64,000 nt of DNA from Glutinoglossum americanum (GCA_020080175.1 JAGHQL010000058.1:1-64000), one strand, 5' to 3'. Shown: positions 34,701 through 45,442, numbered from the stretch's first letter. Translations and numbers: made by a program. Notes: generated by a model from the sequence alone, not told the origin.

Positions 34701-36538
34701 CCTTTCGCTGCTTTTTAGTTCCCTTCGCATCCGTAGCATCAGGAGTGGTTGCTCTTTCCCAGGTAAAGGAAGCCTCCTTCGCCTCAACAGCATTTTTACC
34801 TTCATAGTCCCAAATGAACTCTTCTTTAATCTCTTCGGCCATGAGATACTCCTGGATACGACCAACCGAAGACCATGCATCAATGACCTGACCAATGACC
34901 ATCGGGAGAAGCATAAGGGGCATCCTAAGGGCATTGAACAGGGCCAGCGAGGAGAATATGGGCGCTGGGTCGAGCACATGCTTTGATAGCGAGAATGTGA
35001 TGAAAGATAACATAGATGCAAAAATAGGAAGTGACTATAGGTGATTGTCAGCATTGGTGGATTATCTCCGGGACGCCACCTTTCCTTACCATGGAGACAG
35101 CGTTAATAGCCATTCGAATAGCCAAGAGTACCTGTATCGCTCTAATTTCCTTTTTCCGAATGTCGCCCAACCGCTTGAGGAAGCTCCTCTCCCAGCCAAA
35201 GTACTTCACGAACCGAACACCCTGTAAGATTTCCTGCGTTAAGCTAACCCTCTGATCCGTTACTTTATTAATTGCACTTCTGCGGACGAATAGGGACCGG
35301 ACAGCTTTGGTCAATATGGGTGCTCCGATAACAAGGAGAGCGAACCCCGCAAGAGCGCTGTACGTCAGATTCACTAGCAGAAGTGTGAGCGTTATGAGGA
35401 TAGATATAGGTGAGGTCCAGATGAGGTGAAATAAGCCGGAGGCTTGGTCGATTCGGTAAGTGTCGGTCCCCATGAGATTGACTACTCTTCCATTTCCCCA
35501 GCCCGTACCGTCGTTCTGAGCGTCAGCATCCTTATCAAGCCGTTTCTCCGGTGCATCTTTCTTCCCTTCTTTATGAGCGCTTTTATTCCCAGATTCCATT
35601 TCGGCGTCATTTCCGCCTGCTTTGGCACGACCCGAGATCTTCATCGACTTTTCGAAAATAGCTGCAATCAAAGCCGCTCTAGATTGCCCACCCACCATCA
35701 TCCCTCTGTAGATGAACTGGTTTGTACCCAGACTCTGCAATGCCTGCATCACAGTAATTCCAAAAGCGAGCCCTAGGCCCTTGCCGACATGCGGCCCAGG
35801 AGTACCATGCGGATTACGGCTGGCATAATAAGCTTCTGTTGAAAATTGAATCAGGTAACGAAGCGCAAAAGGAGAGAAGACTTGGAATATATCGGCACAG
35901 AGGCGGCAGACGCCTCCAATCCAGAACTCGAACTTGAAAGTTTCGTGCATGGCCCACAGGAGAGGATACTTATCACCTCTGGCGACCCGTTTCTGAAAGG
36001 ATGTTTGAAGCTTCCCGGACATCGCTTCAACGGTTCTATTCGGATTCACAAGCCATATATCGTTCAGTTCTAGTGGTCTCATATAGCCAACCTACAAGGC
36101 CACCATGAGTTAACAAAAGTCTGGTGGTGAAAAGATTTGGAACAACAAACGCCGTAGACATACCCTCATCAGTGGAGCCATCCATTGGAAAGTGATAATG
36201 CTGAATAGCGACGCATTATACTCCCGCGAGACACTCCGCTCCTCTGGAACTGGCGGTCTTGAACCCCATTTCAGCGGGTTGAGCTTCTCGTACCATCTTC
36301 TCTGACCCTCGAGATCGCTCTTCGATGTAGTGTCCTTCTGTTCGCTGTTTTCAAAATACGCAGTTGAGTGCGTTGTTGATTTTTTAACTGGTTCGCTGAT
36401 CTTCTTTTCAGGATCATATATGGAGTCACTGTCGCTCTCGCCCAAACCAGGCGATGCTGCTAGCCGAGCTGGATCCGTCTTCTCGTCCGCTGCTGCTGAT
36501 GGACGTGATCCTTTCTCCTCATGTCCCGGCGCTGACAT
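31799..36538 (-). CDS. ABCC-type full ABC transporter (Yor1/MRP-like)
   Basis: ATP-driven exporter with two membrane domains and two nucleotide-binding domains. Six exons, 36164-36538, 35090-36091, 33652-35034, 33349-33601, 32191-33300 and 31799-32100, give 1474 residues. NBD1 has Walker A GRVGSGKSSLL, signature VSGGQKQRLNIAR and Walker B IVLLDDPLSAVD, where Asp replaces the catalytic Glu, the usual degenerate site of ABCC proteins. NBD2 has GRTGAGKSS, signature FSLGQRQLMALAR and IICDEATSSVD with the catalytic Glu. There is no extra N-terminal TMD0, so it fits the Yor1-like short MRP class. NBD1 holds a basic insertion of about 60 residues (KKQRKVAKKGEKRAGK region), and the linker to the second membrane domain is strongly charged. 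Substrate is unknown; Yor1 relatives export drugs and organic anions at the plasma membrane. Confidence 0.94.
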
Positions 36539-37711
36539 GGTGTGAAGGATCTTTTATGCCCACTCAGTTCAACATGGCGCGAATTACTGAAGGCTCAGAG
36601 AGTGTAAAGTAAACCCGGATCTGCTTGCAAATCCATGCAAAAATCGCTGTCGGCAATCTAAGAATCCGATGCCGAGAATCCCTTTGATTGGTCAATCCCT
36701 TCAAGGTCAAGGTGTGGCGTTGTAAGCGGGTTGAAGTCGAGAAGAGAACTGATGCTTAAATCGATAACCCGGAAGGCATGAATATCCTTCAAAGCGCGAA
36801 ACTGCTATCGAGCGGTGAATTGAAGCTGGCAAGGCTGGGTGGAAATAACCTTCCATGTCATTGGACTGGTGCGATAGAATGCAGGCCATATTGCTCGTGC
36901 CGTGTGATCCGGACGCCAAAAGTCGGCGATACTAAGTTCCGATGCGCCTAGATCTAGTTTCCTGATTCTGCGCCTCGCAATAGGTCTCAGGTTGACTAAT
37001 AGAGACTTTAGTAGCCAGCAAGAGGCGCGAGAGGTGCGAAAGTCTCGCTGTTTCTCTACACTGTAAATCAGTAACAGGATGGGATGGATCATCGCATTTC
37101 AAATCGGGTTTCGTATCCCTGCCCGCTTAAGTCTCCGATCTTGGCCTACGTATCTTACGGAGCCTCAATATCGCCACTGGTTGGATCTTCATCCGATATG
37201 CGATGCGGATATGCGGAAACTGATGCGCCCAGTCAGACAGAGTGTCTTAAACTCCCAGCCCCGGCTCCAAACGAAGGGTGTTCTTATATGAACCCCCGTT
37301 CTCACGAGATGCAAGGAGCCTATGGACTCGCTTCTACAGTGCGACCCCGTTAGTAATCCAAGGATGTGCATTGGAGCATTCACCACTCTAACTACCACCT
37401 TGGTCATCCCCGCCGGTTCACTCAGACCGCAGACACCCCTTAGAGAATTCTACAAGCAAACAGAGCGCCCCTTTGTATTTTATGTCCTCAGTATCTCCGC
37501 TGTCTCCTCCATCCCGGGGTGGATCTCTGCTCTTTTTTCTCTCTGTTGCGGATTGCTCAAGTTTAGTCATCAGCTAGAAGATCACTCCCTTCTTCCACTT
37601 CCTCCTCCCATTATTCCAAATTTTTTCTTGTAATCACTCCCTACCTACTACTCAATAGCCCTTTGAGCCCTCCATTGCGCTCCGCTACTGAAAGAACGCC
37701 CATCCGCCTCC
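36539..37711. other. Intergenic region
   Basis: About 1.2 kb upstream of the ABC transporter. Nothing coding is supported; it probably includes the transporter promoter. Confidence 0.5.
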
Positions 37712-38286
37712 ATGAAGGCCTTACTCTTGAGTCCGTTCTTCGCCATTGTGACTACCTCTGTCTTAGCACGTCCGTCGATACCTCTCTCTTCTGTCATGCG
37801 TGCCGCCATCTCTGCCACCGACCTTGAGCGTGACCCAACCGTAATCGAGGTATCGGCTACGGCAGCTTCTAGAAACGCTCGGAATGCTGCAGCTATCGAA
37901 TCGAACATCTGCATTAAAATCTACAAATTCGATTCGTTTACCTCGACCGCTGCCTGGCCGGCCTGCGCCCTGTTACAATAACCATTACGGAGGCCTATAC
38001 CGGGACCACCCCCACAGCCACTGATGCGCCTCCGGTAGCTTTATAGCTATCGTAACAGCCTGCTCAGTGCGCGCCGCCAAACCTGCAATGGTTGTCCTCA
38101 CGGTTCCGTACCCCGAGTGCCTCCATGCACAGCAGGAATACTACTGTCACTGCGGAGTCATTTGCTGGGGATGCCATGATCATGTCCTTAGCTTCCGGTT
38201 CACTGTCTCGGTCATGGGTATGGCTGTCGTCGGGATTCGGTTTCTTTAGGGGGCTCTTCAGAGCTAGATCAGGCAATAAGGACTAG
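37712..38286 (+). pseudogene. Decayed gene for a secreted Ser/Thr-rich protein
   Basis: The segment opens with a clear signal-peptide-like start (MKALLLSPFFAIVTTSVLARP). Protein-like stretches then continue in successive different frames without room for introns: FDSFTSTAAWPACAL, then PVTITITEAYTGTTPTATDA, then IVTACSVRAAKPAMVVLTV, then SRNTTVTAESFAGDA. Such Thr/Val-rich VTITIT and VTACS patterns are typical of fungal secreted or GPI-anchored wall proteins. At least three frame changes and an internal stop between fragments argue that the gene is dead in this strain, unless assembly errors are to blame. The C-terminal part ends in a hydrophobic region that could be the former anchor signal. 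Confidence 0.6.
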
Positions 38287-38820
38287 CACTTCTAGTCGTG
38301 CGGCGATTCTGGTGTGCTATTAGCCACCTAAGAGTTTCTTTGTCGGTTAGCGGTACTGGGCTTTAGGAGACGGATCATTTTTTAGGATTTGGTTTACAGA
38401 GTGTCGGCAGAGGTATCTAGCTCAAACCTGAGTTATTCCTATTAAAATTCTTTCTATCTTTCTAGGCACAAAACATAAACCGAGCGTGAGATATACAAAG
38501 GGATTTGTCGGTCTTTATCCGCTGGGGCGCCACCCTAATGATAGCTAGCACGTTGGCCTACACCTTCAAACAATATTCAAAGGCTGGATAAAGCCCTATT
38601 GTTACACTGAAGCAAATCCGCATCAATGGGCGAATCAGAAAGATTGGGAACACAAGGAACAACCTTCACACAATGCCCGCCCAACAACAGCACATAGCAC
38701 TTTACTCGAACAGCACCATAGAAGATAGCCTATAAATACGGTCCCAATTCCCCGGCAAAAGGTTCTCTAAAATCGAGCGACTATCGAAGCAAGGATATTG
38801 AACGCTAAATATAAGACGCC
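38287..38820. other. Intergenic region
   Basis: About 530 bp between the decayed gene and the next coding region; probably the promoter of the 399-residue protein. No other feature seen. Confidence 0.5.
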
Positions 38821-40020
38821 ATGGACACTCTATTTTCCCGCTATCGAGATCCTTCCACAGGTCCTCATTACTCTGATTCCTCCGTTGAGCTACTAGCCCG
38901 TTTCCGGACTGGAAAGGAGCGCAAAGGCCACAGAAAATCCAAGGACCAGCGGAAGTCCAAGGACCGGGAGCTTCTTGAGGGCGATCGCAGCAGCATCTCG
39001 GGGCAAAAATCATCGGAATTAAGCTTCCACCAACGCGTGCTCCGCGAAGTCAAGAGGTTCATCGAAGATTACAAGGCTGAGCCCATGGAAATGTCCCTCT
39101 GGGAGTTTTACAAGAACTACAAAAAAGAAAGGGAGCTATTCAAGATGTGGATGCAATCGAGAATCCACAAGGATCAAAAAAGCCAAATATCCGGCCCGTA
39201 TCCTCTTGTACCGGATTGGAGCGGTGCTGACTCCAATGCAGATTATCCTGACGACCGGCCAGATCCCACCCAGATCGACGGTAGGGGCATCGGGTTCGGT
39301 GGTAACTTCCAGTCGACTAGCCCGTACGCTCCATGCGGAGGTGAAGAATTCGGTATGAGAGATACCATTCCCACTCGCACCGGGCTCAACCCAACGACAA
39401 GGGAACCATTCAACTCCCCGGGTGAACCATCTCTGCCCGCTCAACGAAAAGGTGCCTCTGCATCGACCCTCTCAGCGTCCTCAGTCTACAGTAGAGACAT
39501 CTATGGTTTCTGCTACGAACCTACTCATACCAACTTTAACCGTGGAGTGTGCAGCGATTGTAGTGGTATGCTCCCTAGGCCTCCGCTCCCTAGAGGTAGG
39601 TCCTCTAATGCCGACTCCATGTGGTTTGATGAGGAAATGCTGTGGGAGGAAGCCAGTAGGATGCTCGGAGCGGATCGGGAACCCTGTAAACACCACGGCC
39701 AGGAACCACGATACGGAGTGACGGAGCCATCCCCTAAAGAGGATGTCCCAATCGTCTACTCTCCCGAGCCCGAGTCCGGTAGACTTCCGCAAACCAAGAT
39801 TCACGGTTCTAGCAAATATAGAATTCACCGCAGGCCCAAGGCACGGCATTCTGACGGCACAAGGGCTGGGTCCCACCAAGCGTCCACTACGATCGGGTCA
39901 GGTACAAGAACGAGAAATAATTTCGAGTTCGAGCTTGACGATGATGACGCTGACGAGTTCGATCTCGACGACGATGAAGTCAAGCCAGCTCAATATCTAC
40001 TAGAAGGTCAGCCATTCTGA
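38821..40020 (+). CDS. Uncharacterised 399-residue hydrophilic protein
   Basis: One exon starting at ATG 38821. Residues 30-60 are very basic (KERKGHRKSKDQRKSKDREL). Residues 65-120 look helical, with FHQRVLREVKRFIEDYKAEP and WEFYKNYKKERELFKMW, which could be a small folded domain. The middle is Pro/Ser-rich, and two Cys/His clusters occur (GFCYEPTHTNFNRGVCSDCSG and CKHHG), hinting at a metal site. The last 40 residues are strongly acidic (ELDDDDADEFDLDDDEVKP). I do not recognise a family. It ends about 500 bp from the convergent SH3-like gene. A nuclear or scaffold role would fit the composition but is speculative. Confidence 0.75.
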   Translation: MDTLFSRYRDPSTGPHYSDSSVELLARFRTGKERKGHRKSKDQRKSKDRELLEGDRSSISGQKSSELSFHQRVLREVKRFIEDYKAEPMEMSLWEFYKNYKKERELFKMWMQSRIHKDQKSQISGPYPLVPDWSGADSNADYPDDRPDPTQIDGRGIGFGGNFQSTSPYAPCGGEEFGMRDTIPTRTGLNPTTREPFNSPGEPSLPAQRKGASASTLSASSVYSRDIYGFCYEPTHTNFNRGVCSDCSGMLPRPPLPRGRSSNADSMWFDEEMLWEEASRMLGADREPCKHHGQEPRYGVTEPSPKEDVPIVYSPEPESGRLPQTKIHGSSKYRIHRRPKARHSDGTRAGSHQASTTIGSGTRTRNNFEFELDDDDADEFDLDDDEVKPAQYLLEGQPF

Positions 40021-40523
40021 TTTATCCCTCGTGCTAGCATTTCCGCAGCCGACTCTCAGAGAGTAAACAATTGTTCTGCCCATGAATTTGAAAACTGGCA
40101 TTTCCACTCTCTAGAGAGGGCAAGATTATTCTACTGATGAATTATGAAAACCGATCCGCAATACAGCTTTTAATAAGAAAAGCAATTCGAGTAGCCACTA
40201 GCATAGTGACCTTTTAGTAATAAACATTCTATTCCCACAACCGCTATCCGTCGTTGAAAGTTGCATCCCTCTTTCGTGACCAAACGCGTTAACAGTTGTA
40301 AAATATGTAGCAATCGTTTGACCAAAAGCTGCTAATCCCAAACTAACGACAGCTTTCCTAAAGAAAAGACCGTAATTTGAAACCACAGGGGGCCCCCCGT
40401 AAAATTTGTTACCGAAGAAAACGAATGGAGTTGAGCGCGCAACCATCGAGGAAAATAACATATTGATCTCATAAAAAGGAGGAAACAAGTTAACTCCGCA
40501 AAGTATTGACGCTGAGAACAGAC
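40021..40523. other. Intergenic region between convergent genes
   Basis: About 500 bp holding the two 3' ends. AT-rich; no gene seen. Confidence 0.5.
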
Positions 40524-42683
40524 TCAAGAGAACCCGGAGAACGAAAACCCGGGGAGTGAGAATCCGGAGAAAGAAATCTTTGGAATCAGCCCAGCAGGCT
40601 TTTTATCCTGCGCCGGGTCCCTCGCCGGAAGGATCCTCTCCAAGGTCTCTTGGCGTTTCCCCTTTTCTAAGGCCACCCGGGCATCAGCACGCCGTGTCAT
40701 CTCCTCGTTTTTCTCCTGGGCGGCACGATCCAAAGATAAATCGCTCCCGGGACGTGGCCCTGGCCCCAAAACAGGCTTGCTCACTAGTTTATCCATATGT
40801 TTAACCGCCGACTCGGCCATAGGTCCAACTGCGGGTTCAACCATATGCTCACTCATACGCAGTGCGTTGGACTTCGTGTCCCCAGCCTGGGTAAACTTCC
40901 GGCGGAGAGTGCCAAAGCTTCTCTTCAGCGTTGCCTTCACTGACTTGGTAGAGCGGATGTCACCACTGGAGCGAGATCTTGCCAGAGCTTTGCCAGACGA
41001 GTCGCTCAGGGGATCCGATTTGGTGCGAACAGGAAGTGGTTCAGATTTGACTTTCGTGGCGGCAGGGCGAACAAATTTAGCACCCCTTGTCCTACTTGAT
41101 GTTGGCTGGCGATCGACCAAAATGCGATCAGTCTGGTTTCTTGCGCTAAACCGCAGGCTAGATGTACGATCTGGCGTCTTCGCATCCCCTATCACCAAGG
41201 CTACTTCGCCTGGCTGCAGGTTACCACCAGGCGTAAGCGTAGGAGCAGTCCCAAATCTGCAAGTGCCACTTCGGATCACGTTTCCGAAATTGCATAGTAA
41301 CGTCACCGCAAAGAGCGGCAGGAACTTGGTCTTAGGAGAAAGTGCGACCGGAAAGGTACGCTTCGTGATAATGGTAACCGTGTCCTGGTAGGTAGTTATG
41401 CTATCACTTGTCTGAGTCGGCTCACCGCGACTTAGACCTAGGATAGGAGATGGTAGTTCGGTGTCACTCTCTAACGCATCCGGCTGCGCAACGTATTTTG
41501 GCGGTCCGACCTCAACCTGGTGGTTTAGGATCTGCTCTACTGAGGGTTCGAGACCTGATAACTCAACACATAGAGCCCAACCGTCGTCAAACACCTTCAA
41601 GACAGTAAACATGTCTCCAAATCCCATCTCGAACTCGTCTCCTCTAACTGGACTAAACGGACATAAACAGACTACCAGTGACCCAGGAACAATCTTAGTG
41701 CTTGTGATCGAATGAAGGTCATCATAGCTCTCTGAAACTGGTATTGCATCCCTAGGTTGCTCCGGTTGTAGGCCCGTACCTAGCCCACCCATCCTACGGT
41801 TGTGGCTGTCGAGGGAATTTCTGTTAGGAGACCAGCAAGCCTTGAAGCTCTTTTGGCTAGTGGAATCCCCCGGGGAAGGCGCCAAGTTCAGGTCGAGGAC
41901 GCTGATATCAGCGTTCTTCGACAGGCTCCTCGGCCTTAGGGTGATGCCTCCGGCTGGTGTTGGTAAGTCCTGGTAGATATCTTTAGAGAGTGGCCAATTT
42001 GGGGTGGTGGTAAACACCGGCTGTACTTCCAAAGTTTGGTCAAAGCTATTTGGTATGTTGGAGCCACTCATCAGTTGTTCCTGTGCGGAGATGCAGCGAA
42101 GGTATTCATCTGAAGGGCCTAGATTAGGTAATGTTGTGCTTTGACGAATTGTTTGGGCCTTCTGGCCACCCATGAACGTGTCATCACTTTGTAACATACC
42201 GTCATCCCGACCACTAACCGCCCATACGGGAGCCCGGTGAACGTACTCCTTACGGCGTCTTCGGTGGATAAACGACCCTGGTGAAGCATCCACATCATCT
42301 TCTACATCACTACAATTGGACCAGGCTGATGGCGTAGGTGACCTATCTGGAACGAGAGGATCATCCTGGTTTGGGGTTCTGGAAGGCGTTGTTATCAGAG
42401 GCTTCCAGCGAGGGTGGTCTCGCCAATTGAGGTCGACAGGAATCACTTCGGGGTATTCTCGATCTTGTACAATTGGCACGAGCGGGGCACCGGATACAGA
42501 TGCAGCTACCAATTGAGCTTGAAGATCCGCCAGAAGAGAGCCGGGAGTGAAGCTAGGAGCTCCGGAGGGTGAATCAAGGGTTTGAAGTGTTGCGCATCCG
42601 ATACCATGTTGTGCTAGTTCGTCATCTTTGTTTAACTCAACGGATTCGTCCGACCATGACGGCCGACGTGTCCTTGTCCGCAT
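40524..42683 (-). CDS. SH3-like domain protein, fungus-specific
   Basis: One exon of 719 residues starting MRTRTRRPSW. Most of the chain is Ser/Pro-rich and disordered. Around residues 340-390 lies an SH3-like module: VPGSLVVCLCPFSPVRGDEF, then GFGDMFTVLKVFDDGWALCV, with the ALYDF-like opening, an acidic RT loop and the DDGW tryptophan typical of SH3. A second ordered-looking patch follows (AVTLLCNFGNVIRSGTCRFG). The C-terminal third has basic Ser-rich stretches and ends in short FSGFS-type repeats (GFSLPGFSFSGFS). SH3 proteins with long disordered arms often scaffold cell-polarity or actin complexes; no partner can be read from this sequence. Function unknown. Confidence 0.8.
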   Translation of the reverse strand: MRTRTRRPSWSDESVELNKDDELAQHGIGCATLQTLDSPSGAPSFTPGSLLADLQAQLVAASVSGAPLVPIVQDREYPEVIPVDLNWRDHPRWKPLITTPSRTPNQDDPLVPDRSPTPSAWSNCSDVEDDVDASPGSFIHRRRRKEYVHRAPVWAVSGRDDGMLQSDDTFMGGQKAQTIRQSTTLPNLGPSDEYLRCISAQEQLMSGSNIPNSFDQTLEVQPVFTTTPNWPLSKDIYQDLPTPAGGITLRPRSLSKNADISVLDLNLAPSPGDSTSQKSFKACWSPNRNSLDSHNRRMGGLGTGLQPEQPRDAIPVSESYDDLHSITSTKIVPGSLVVCLCPFSPVRGDEFEMGFGDMFTVLKVFDDGWALCVELSGLEPSVEQILNHQVEVGPPKYVAQPDALESDTELPSPILGLSRGEPTQTSDSITTYQDTVTIITKRTFPVALSPKTKFLPLFAVTLLCNFGNVIRSGTCRFGTAPTLTPGGNLQPGEVALVIGDAKTPDRTSSLRFSARNQTDRILVDRQPTSSRTRGAKFVRPAATKVKSEPLPVRTKSDPLSDSSGKALARSRSSGDIRSTKSVKATLKRSFGTLRRKFTQAGDTKSNALRMSEHMVEPAVGPMAESAVKHMDKLVSKPVLGPGPRPGSDLSLDRAAQEKNEEMTRRADARVALEKGKRQETLERILPARDPAQDKKPAGLIPKISFSGFSLPGFSFSGFS

Positions 42684-43393
42684 CTGGAGCCAAGAAAAAC
42701 TCTGAAAGCTGAATAAGATCTAGACTTAGGAATGATGATAATACTTGCATTCGTTGGCAAGCTACCAATAAGGCCCGATATGATGAAGCTTAGAAAAAGT
42801 GGATGATGCAGAGGAAGACCCACTAAGTAGAGGCTGTGTTCAATACACGAAAAGTGAATCACACATACGGCAGGGGCGACCGTTATTAGGATTAGGAAAG
42901 TCCTCCGCACCAAATTTACCACCACAGAAGGTAGCGCATCGAAATGGAAGGATATTTGAGTGCAATTGTCACGACCTCAGGACAGGATGTTGTCGTTTAG
43001 ACTAGTTTCATGGCCAGACAGCAAACCCAGCCATGATCACTTCGCCCTAGCTAGTACGTTACACAAGAGAAGCCTCTTTGAGATATGTTCGCGGCCTGTC
43101 ACTAGAGATGATGAGATCAAGATATGGTTTTTGGATTCCCCGTAGCTTTCTGGGCAAGGCTGAGACATTAAACTGAGTTAGTCACCTGGTTAGATTCGAA
43201 GGAACTTGAAAGGGGCAAGGGCATTTATTATTTGAAACTTCTCGGCTGATCTGCTGGCACGCAACGCGGCACCTTGCAAGACTGAAGCCGGGTGGATAGT
43301 CCTCGATAGCAACCTGAAGCCTATACACAATCCCACGAATGGAGCATGCATGAAAAACCCACCCTTGCCGCTTATATACCACACAAAATCCAA
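42684..43393. other. Intergenic region
   Basis: About 710 bp between the SH3-like gene start and the end of the next minus-strand gene. Short frames only. Confidence 0.5.
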
Positions 43394-43831
43394 TCAAGAT
43401 TTATCCTCAGCGGGAAATTCCTTGCCAGTCACAGACTTGTATTTATCGCGAACGAAATCTGAGATCCGCTCATCTTTCGCCTGCTCGATTGCCGACTCGT
43501 TATCCTGAGGACCTTGATGAAGGATACGCTCTTGGACGAAATCGACCCCTGTAAGAGTGTGTGCGTGAGCATCATGACATGCACGATTGCAGATTTGGGG
43601 TTTGTAGCTTAGAACTAGCGTTTGAAGATCTAGTTAATTACCTTTGTCGAGGTAATCCTCGTTCTTCTCGCTCTCCCTTCCACCGCCAGCAGCAGAATTG
43701 AGCCTGTCGCCGATGCTGCTCAAGAAGCCACCACCACCGCTGCCTTCGCTTTGTTGCTGGCTGTGCTCGCCACGCTTCTGTTCATCTTGCTTCTGTTCGT
43801 CACCACTGAGGATGTTCTTAAAGGCGTCCAT
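43394..43831 (-). CDS. Small hydrophilic protein, probable stress-associated type
   Basis: Two exons, 43642-43831 and 43394-43548, give 114 residues. The N-terminal half is a Gln/Glu/Gly-rich flexible region (MDAFKNILSGDEQKQDEQKR, then a run of Gly and FLSSIGDRLNSA). The C-terminal half is an amphipathic helical stretch, YLDKGVDFVQERILHQG then ESAIEQAKDERISDFVRDKY and ending TGKEFPAEDKS. Filamentous fungi have families of this design that are strongly expressed under stress and are sometimes labelled DNA-damage-responsive; that link is from memory of the general pattern. A perfect CRE palindrome lies 97 bp upstream of the start codon, which fits bZIP (ATF/CREB type) stress control. Molecular role unknown. 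Confidence 0.8.
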
Positions 43832-44269
43832 TGCTGCTTAAGTTTTGCTTTAGCGATGAGGGCTTCAGCAAGCTGTGGTGTATATTATATGTGCAGCTGA
43901 GGAGCGTGAAAAAACTGTGCAAAAAAATGACGTCAAAGTTCACTTCAAGTTTTTTCCCAAATCGCGCAGAATTTTCCAACCATCCTATCAAGATGCCCAA
44001 ACCGCGCGATGCCTAGAAAACGCGGGGGTTTGGTAGACATAGTCGTACCTCTTTATGTAACCTGTAGCCTAAGAACGAGCGCGCTGCGGGGTGATTTAAG
44101 GCTTATCTTATCTATGTGGGGGCATCGCGCGATCTCGGAGATCTCCAGTTAAAAATTCTTCCTTAACCGCATTCCCTACAGATTCCGTGCTCTCCATTGA
44201 TCCTTTCGCATATCTTTTCTTGTTCAATTGTCTTGGTTTCCCGCTGCACAATATAGATATAGATTCGCA
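43832..44269. promoter_or_regulatory. Divergent promoter region
   Basis: About 440 bp between the small hydrophilic protein and the CobW-type GTPase. It contains the TGACGTCA palindrome at 43928-43935. No gene inside. Confidence 0.6.
43928..43935. promoter_or_regulatory. CRE/ATF-type palindrome TGACGTCA
   Basis: A perfect 8-bp match to the CRE consensus bound by bZIP factors of the ATF/CREB class (Atf1/AtfA in fungi). It lies 97 bp upstream of the small hydrophilic protein and 335 bp upstream of the GTPase start. Binding is inferred from sequence only. Confidence 0.55.
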
Positions 44270-45442
44270 ATGTCACCAATCCCCATAACTATCATCACAG
44301 GCTTCCTAGGTTCAGGCAAAACAACTCTCATTCTCAACCTAATTCCTCAACTCCCCAAGAACTACCGTCTCGCGCTCCTAAAGAATGAATTCGGAGACTT
44401 AGCGGTTGACTCGCAGCTGGCGTCTTCCCAAGCGATCTCTGGCGTTCAAGAACTTGTCAATGGCTGCATCTGCTGTAACCTCGTGGGTCAGCTCGGCGAT
44501 GCTTTGGAGACACTTAAGAAAGACGTCAAACCTGACCGCATCATCATTGAGACGAGCGGTAGCGCATTTCCAGCAACGCTAGCGATGGAAGTGAATCGTA
44601 TTGGTTCAGATACTGGCAATTATGTGCTTGATGGCGTTGTGGCAGTGATCGATGTTGAGAATTGGAAAGGCTATGATGACACATCTTACACTGCGAAGCT
44701 TCAAGCGCGATATACAGATTTAATCGTTTTCAACAAATGGGAATTTGTGGGTGAAAGGCGTTTTGATGAGTGTTTAGACCGGGTAGGAGATTTAGAAGTT
44801 GATGTTGCGTGGGTAAAGTCGGATCGGGGAACGGTGGGGATAGAAGTTGTGCTGGGGGTTGATGGGGCTCTAGCCAGAGAACTTGGTCAGAAAAGCGAGG
44901 GCGGAGGACACGGACGCGGGGACGAGACGCATGAGCACAAGCATGAACACCAGCCTGGACATCAGAGCGAGGTGGAAGTTCTGTCCATCACGCTATTGTC
45001 TTCGAGTAGTGGTAGTAGAGGCATAGACTTGACGAAGCTGGAGCACCTCCTTTCTTCCGCGCCCAAGGACGAAATATATCGAATCAAAGCCATCTTCTCT
45101 TCAGCTCACCCATCTCGCGACAAGACCCTAGGTATAAGCGCAGATACCAATGGAACCGACAATCTCTATGGCCGATATATACTGAATTGGGCGTTTGGCC
45201 GTCACAACTTCACTCCCCTGTCCTCTACTGCAGCTCCTAATCCTAACCGGACTCAATTACCTACACCGCCAGAGTCGGGAAAAGCCACGCCTTCCATAGA
45301 AAACGAGCCGCTGTTAAGGATGACCATTGTGCTCGCAAGAGACGGGGCTACCAAATGGAAAAAGCGGCTTGAGGAGGGCGACTTTATACTACCAGAGGAA
45401 GGCAGATATTCCGGAATACTGACCGTGGAGCGGCTACTATGA
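44270..45442 (+). CDS. CobW/COG0523 metal-chaperone GTPase (ZNG1-like)
   Basis: G3E-family P-loop GTPase of the CobW group, whose eukaryotic members deliver zinc to target proteins. One exon, 390 residues, starting at ATG 44270. The P-loop GFLGSGKTT is at residues 11-19, the metal-binding CxCC motif is in NGCICCNL at 65-71, and the switch segment IIIETSGSAFPATLA follows. The guanine-specificity motif NKWE (in IVFNKWEF) is in the usual place, with Trp and Glu where many family members have ADL. A His-rich stretch (HEHKHEHQPGH) links the GTPase to a C-terminal domain ending LTVERLL. The His-rich linker supports metal handling. Target protein and metal are not readable from the window. Confidence 0.92.
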   Translation: MSPIPITIITGFLGSGKTTLILNLIPQLPKNYRLALLKNEFGDLAVDSQLASSQAISGVQELVNGCICCNLVGQLGDALETLKKDVKPDRIIIETSGSAFPATLAMEVNRIGSDTGNYVLDGVVAVIDVENWKGYDDTSYTAKLQARYTDLIVFNKWEFVGERRFDECLDRVGDLEVDVAWVKSDRGTVGIEVVLGVDGALARELGQKSEGGGHGRGDETHEHKHEHQPGHQSEVEVLSITLLSSSSGSRGIDLTKLEHLLSSAPKDEIYRIKAIFSSAHPSRDKTLGISADTNGTDNLYGRYILNWAFGRHNFTPLSSTAAPNPNRTQLPTPPESGKATPSIENEPLLRMTIVLARDGATKWKKRLEEGDFILPEEGRYSGILTVERLL

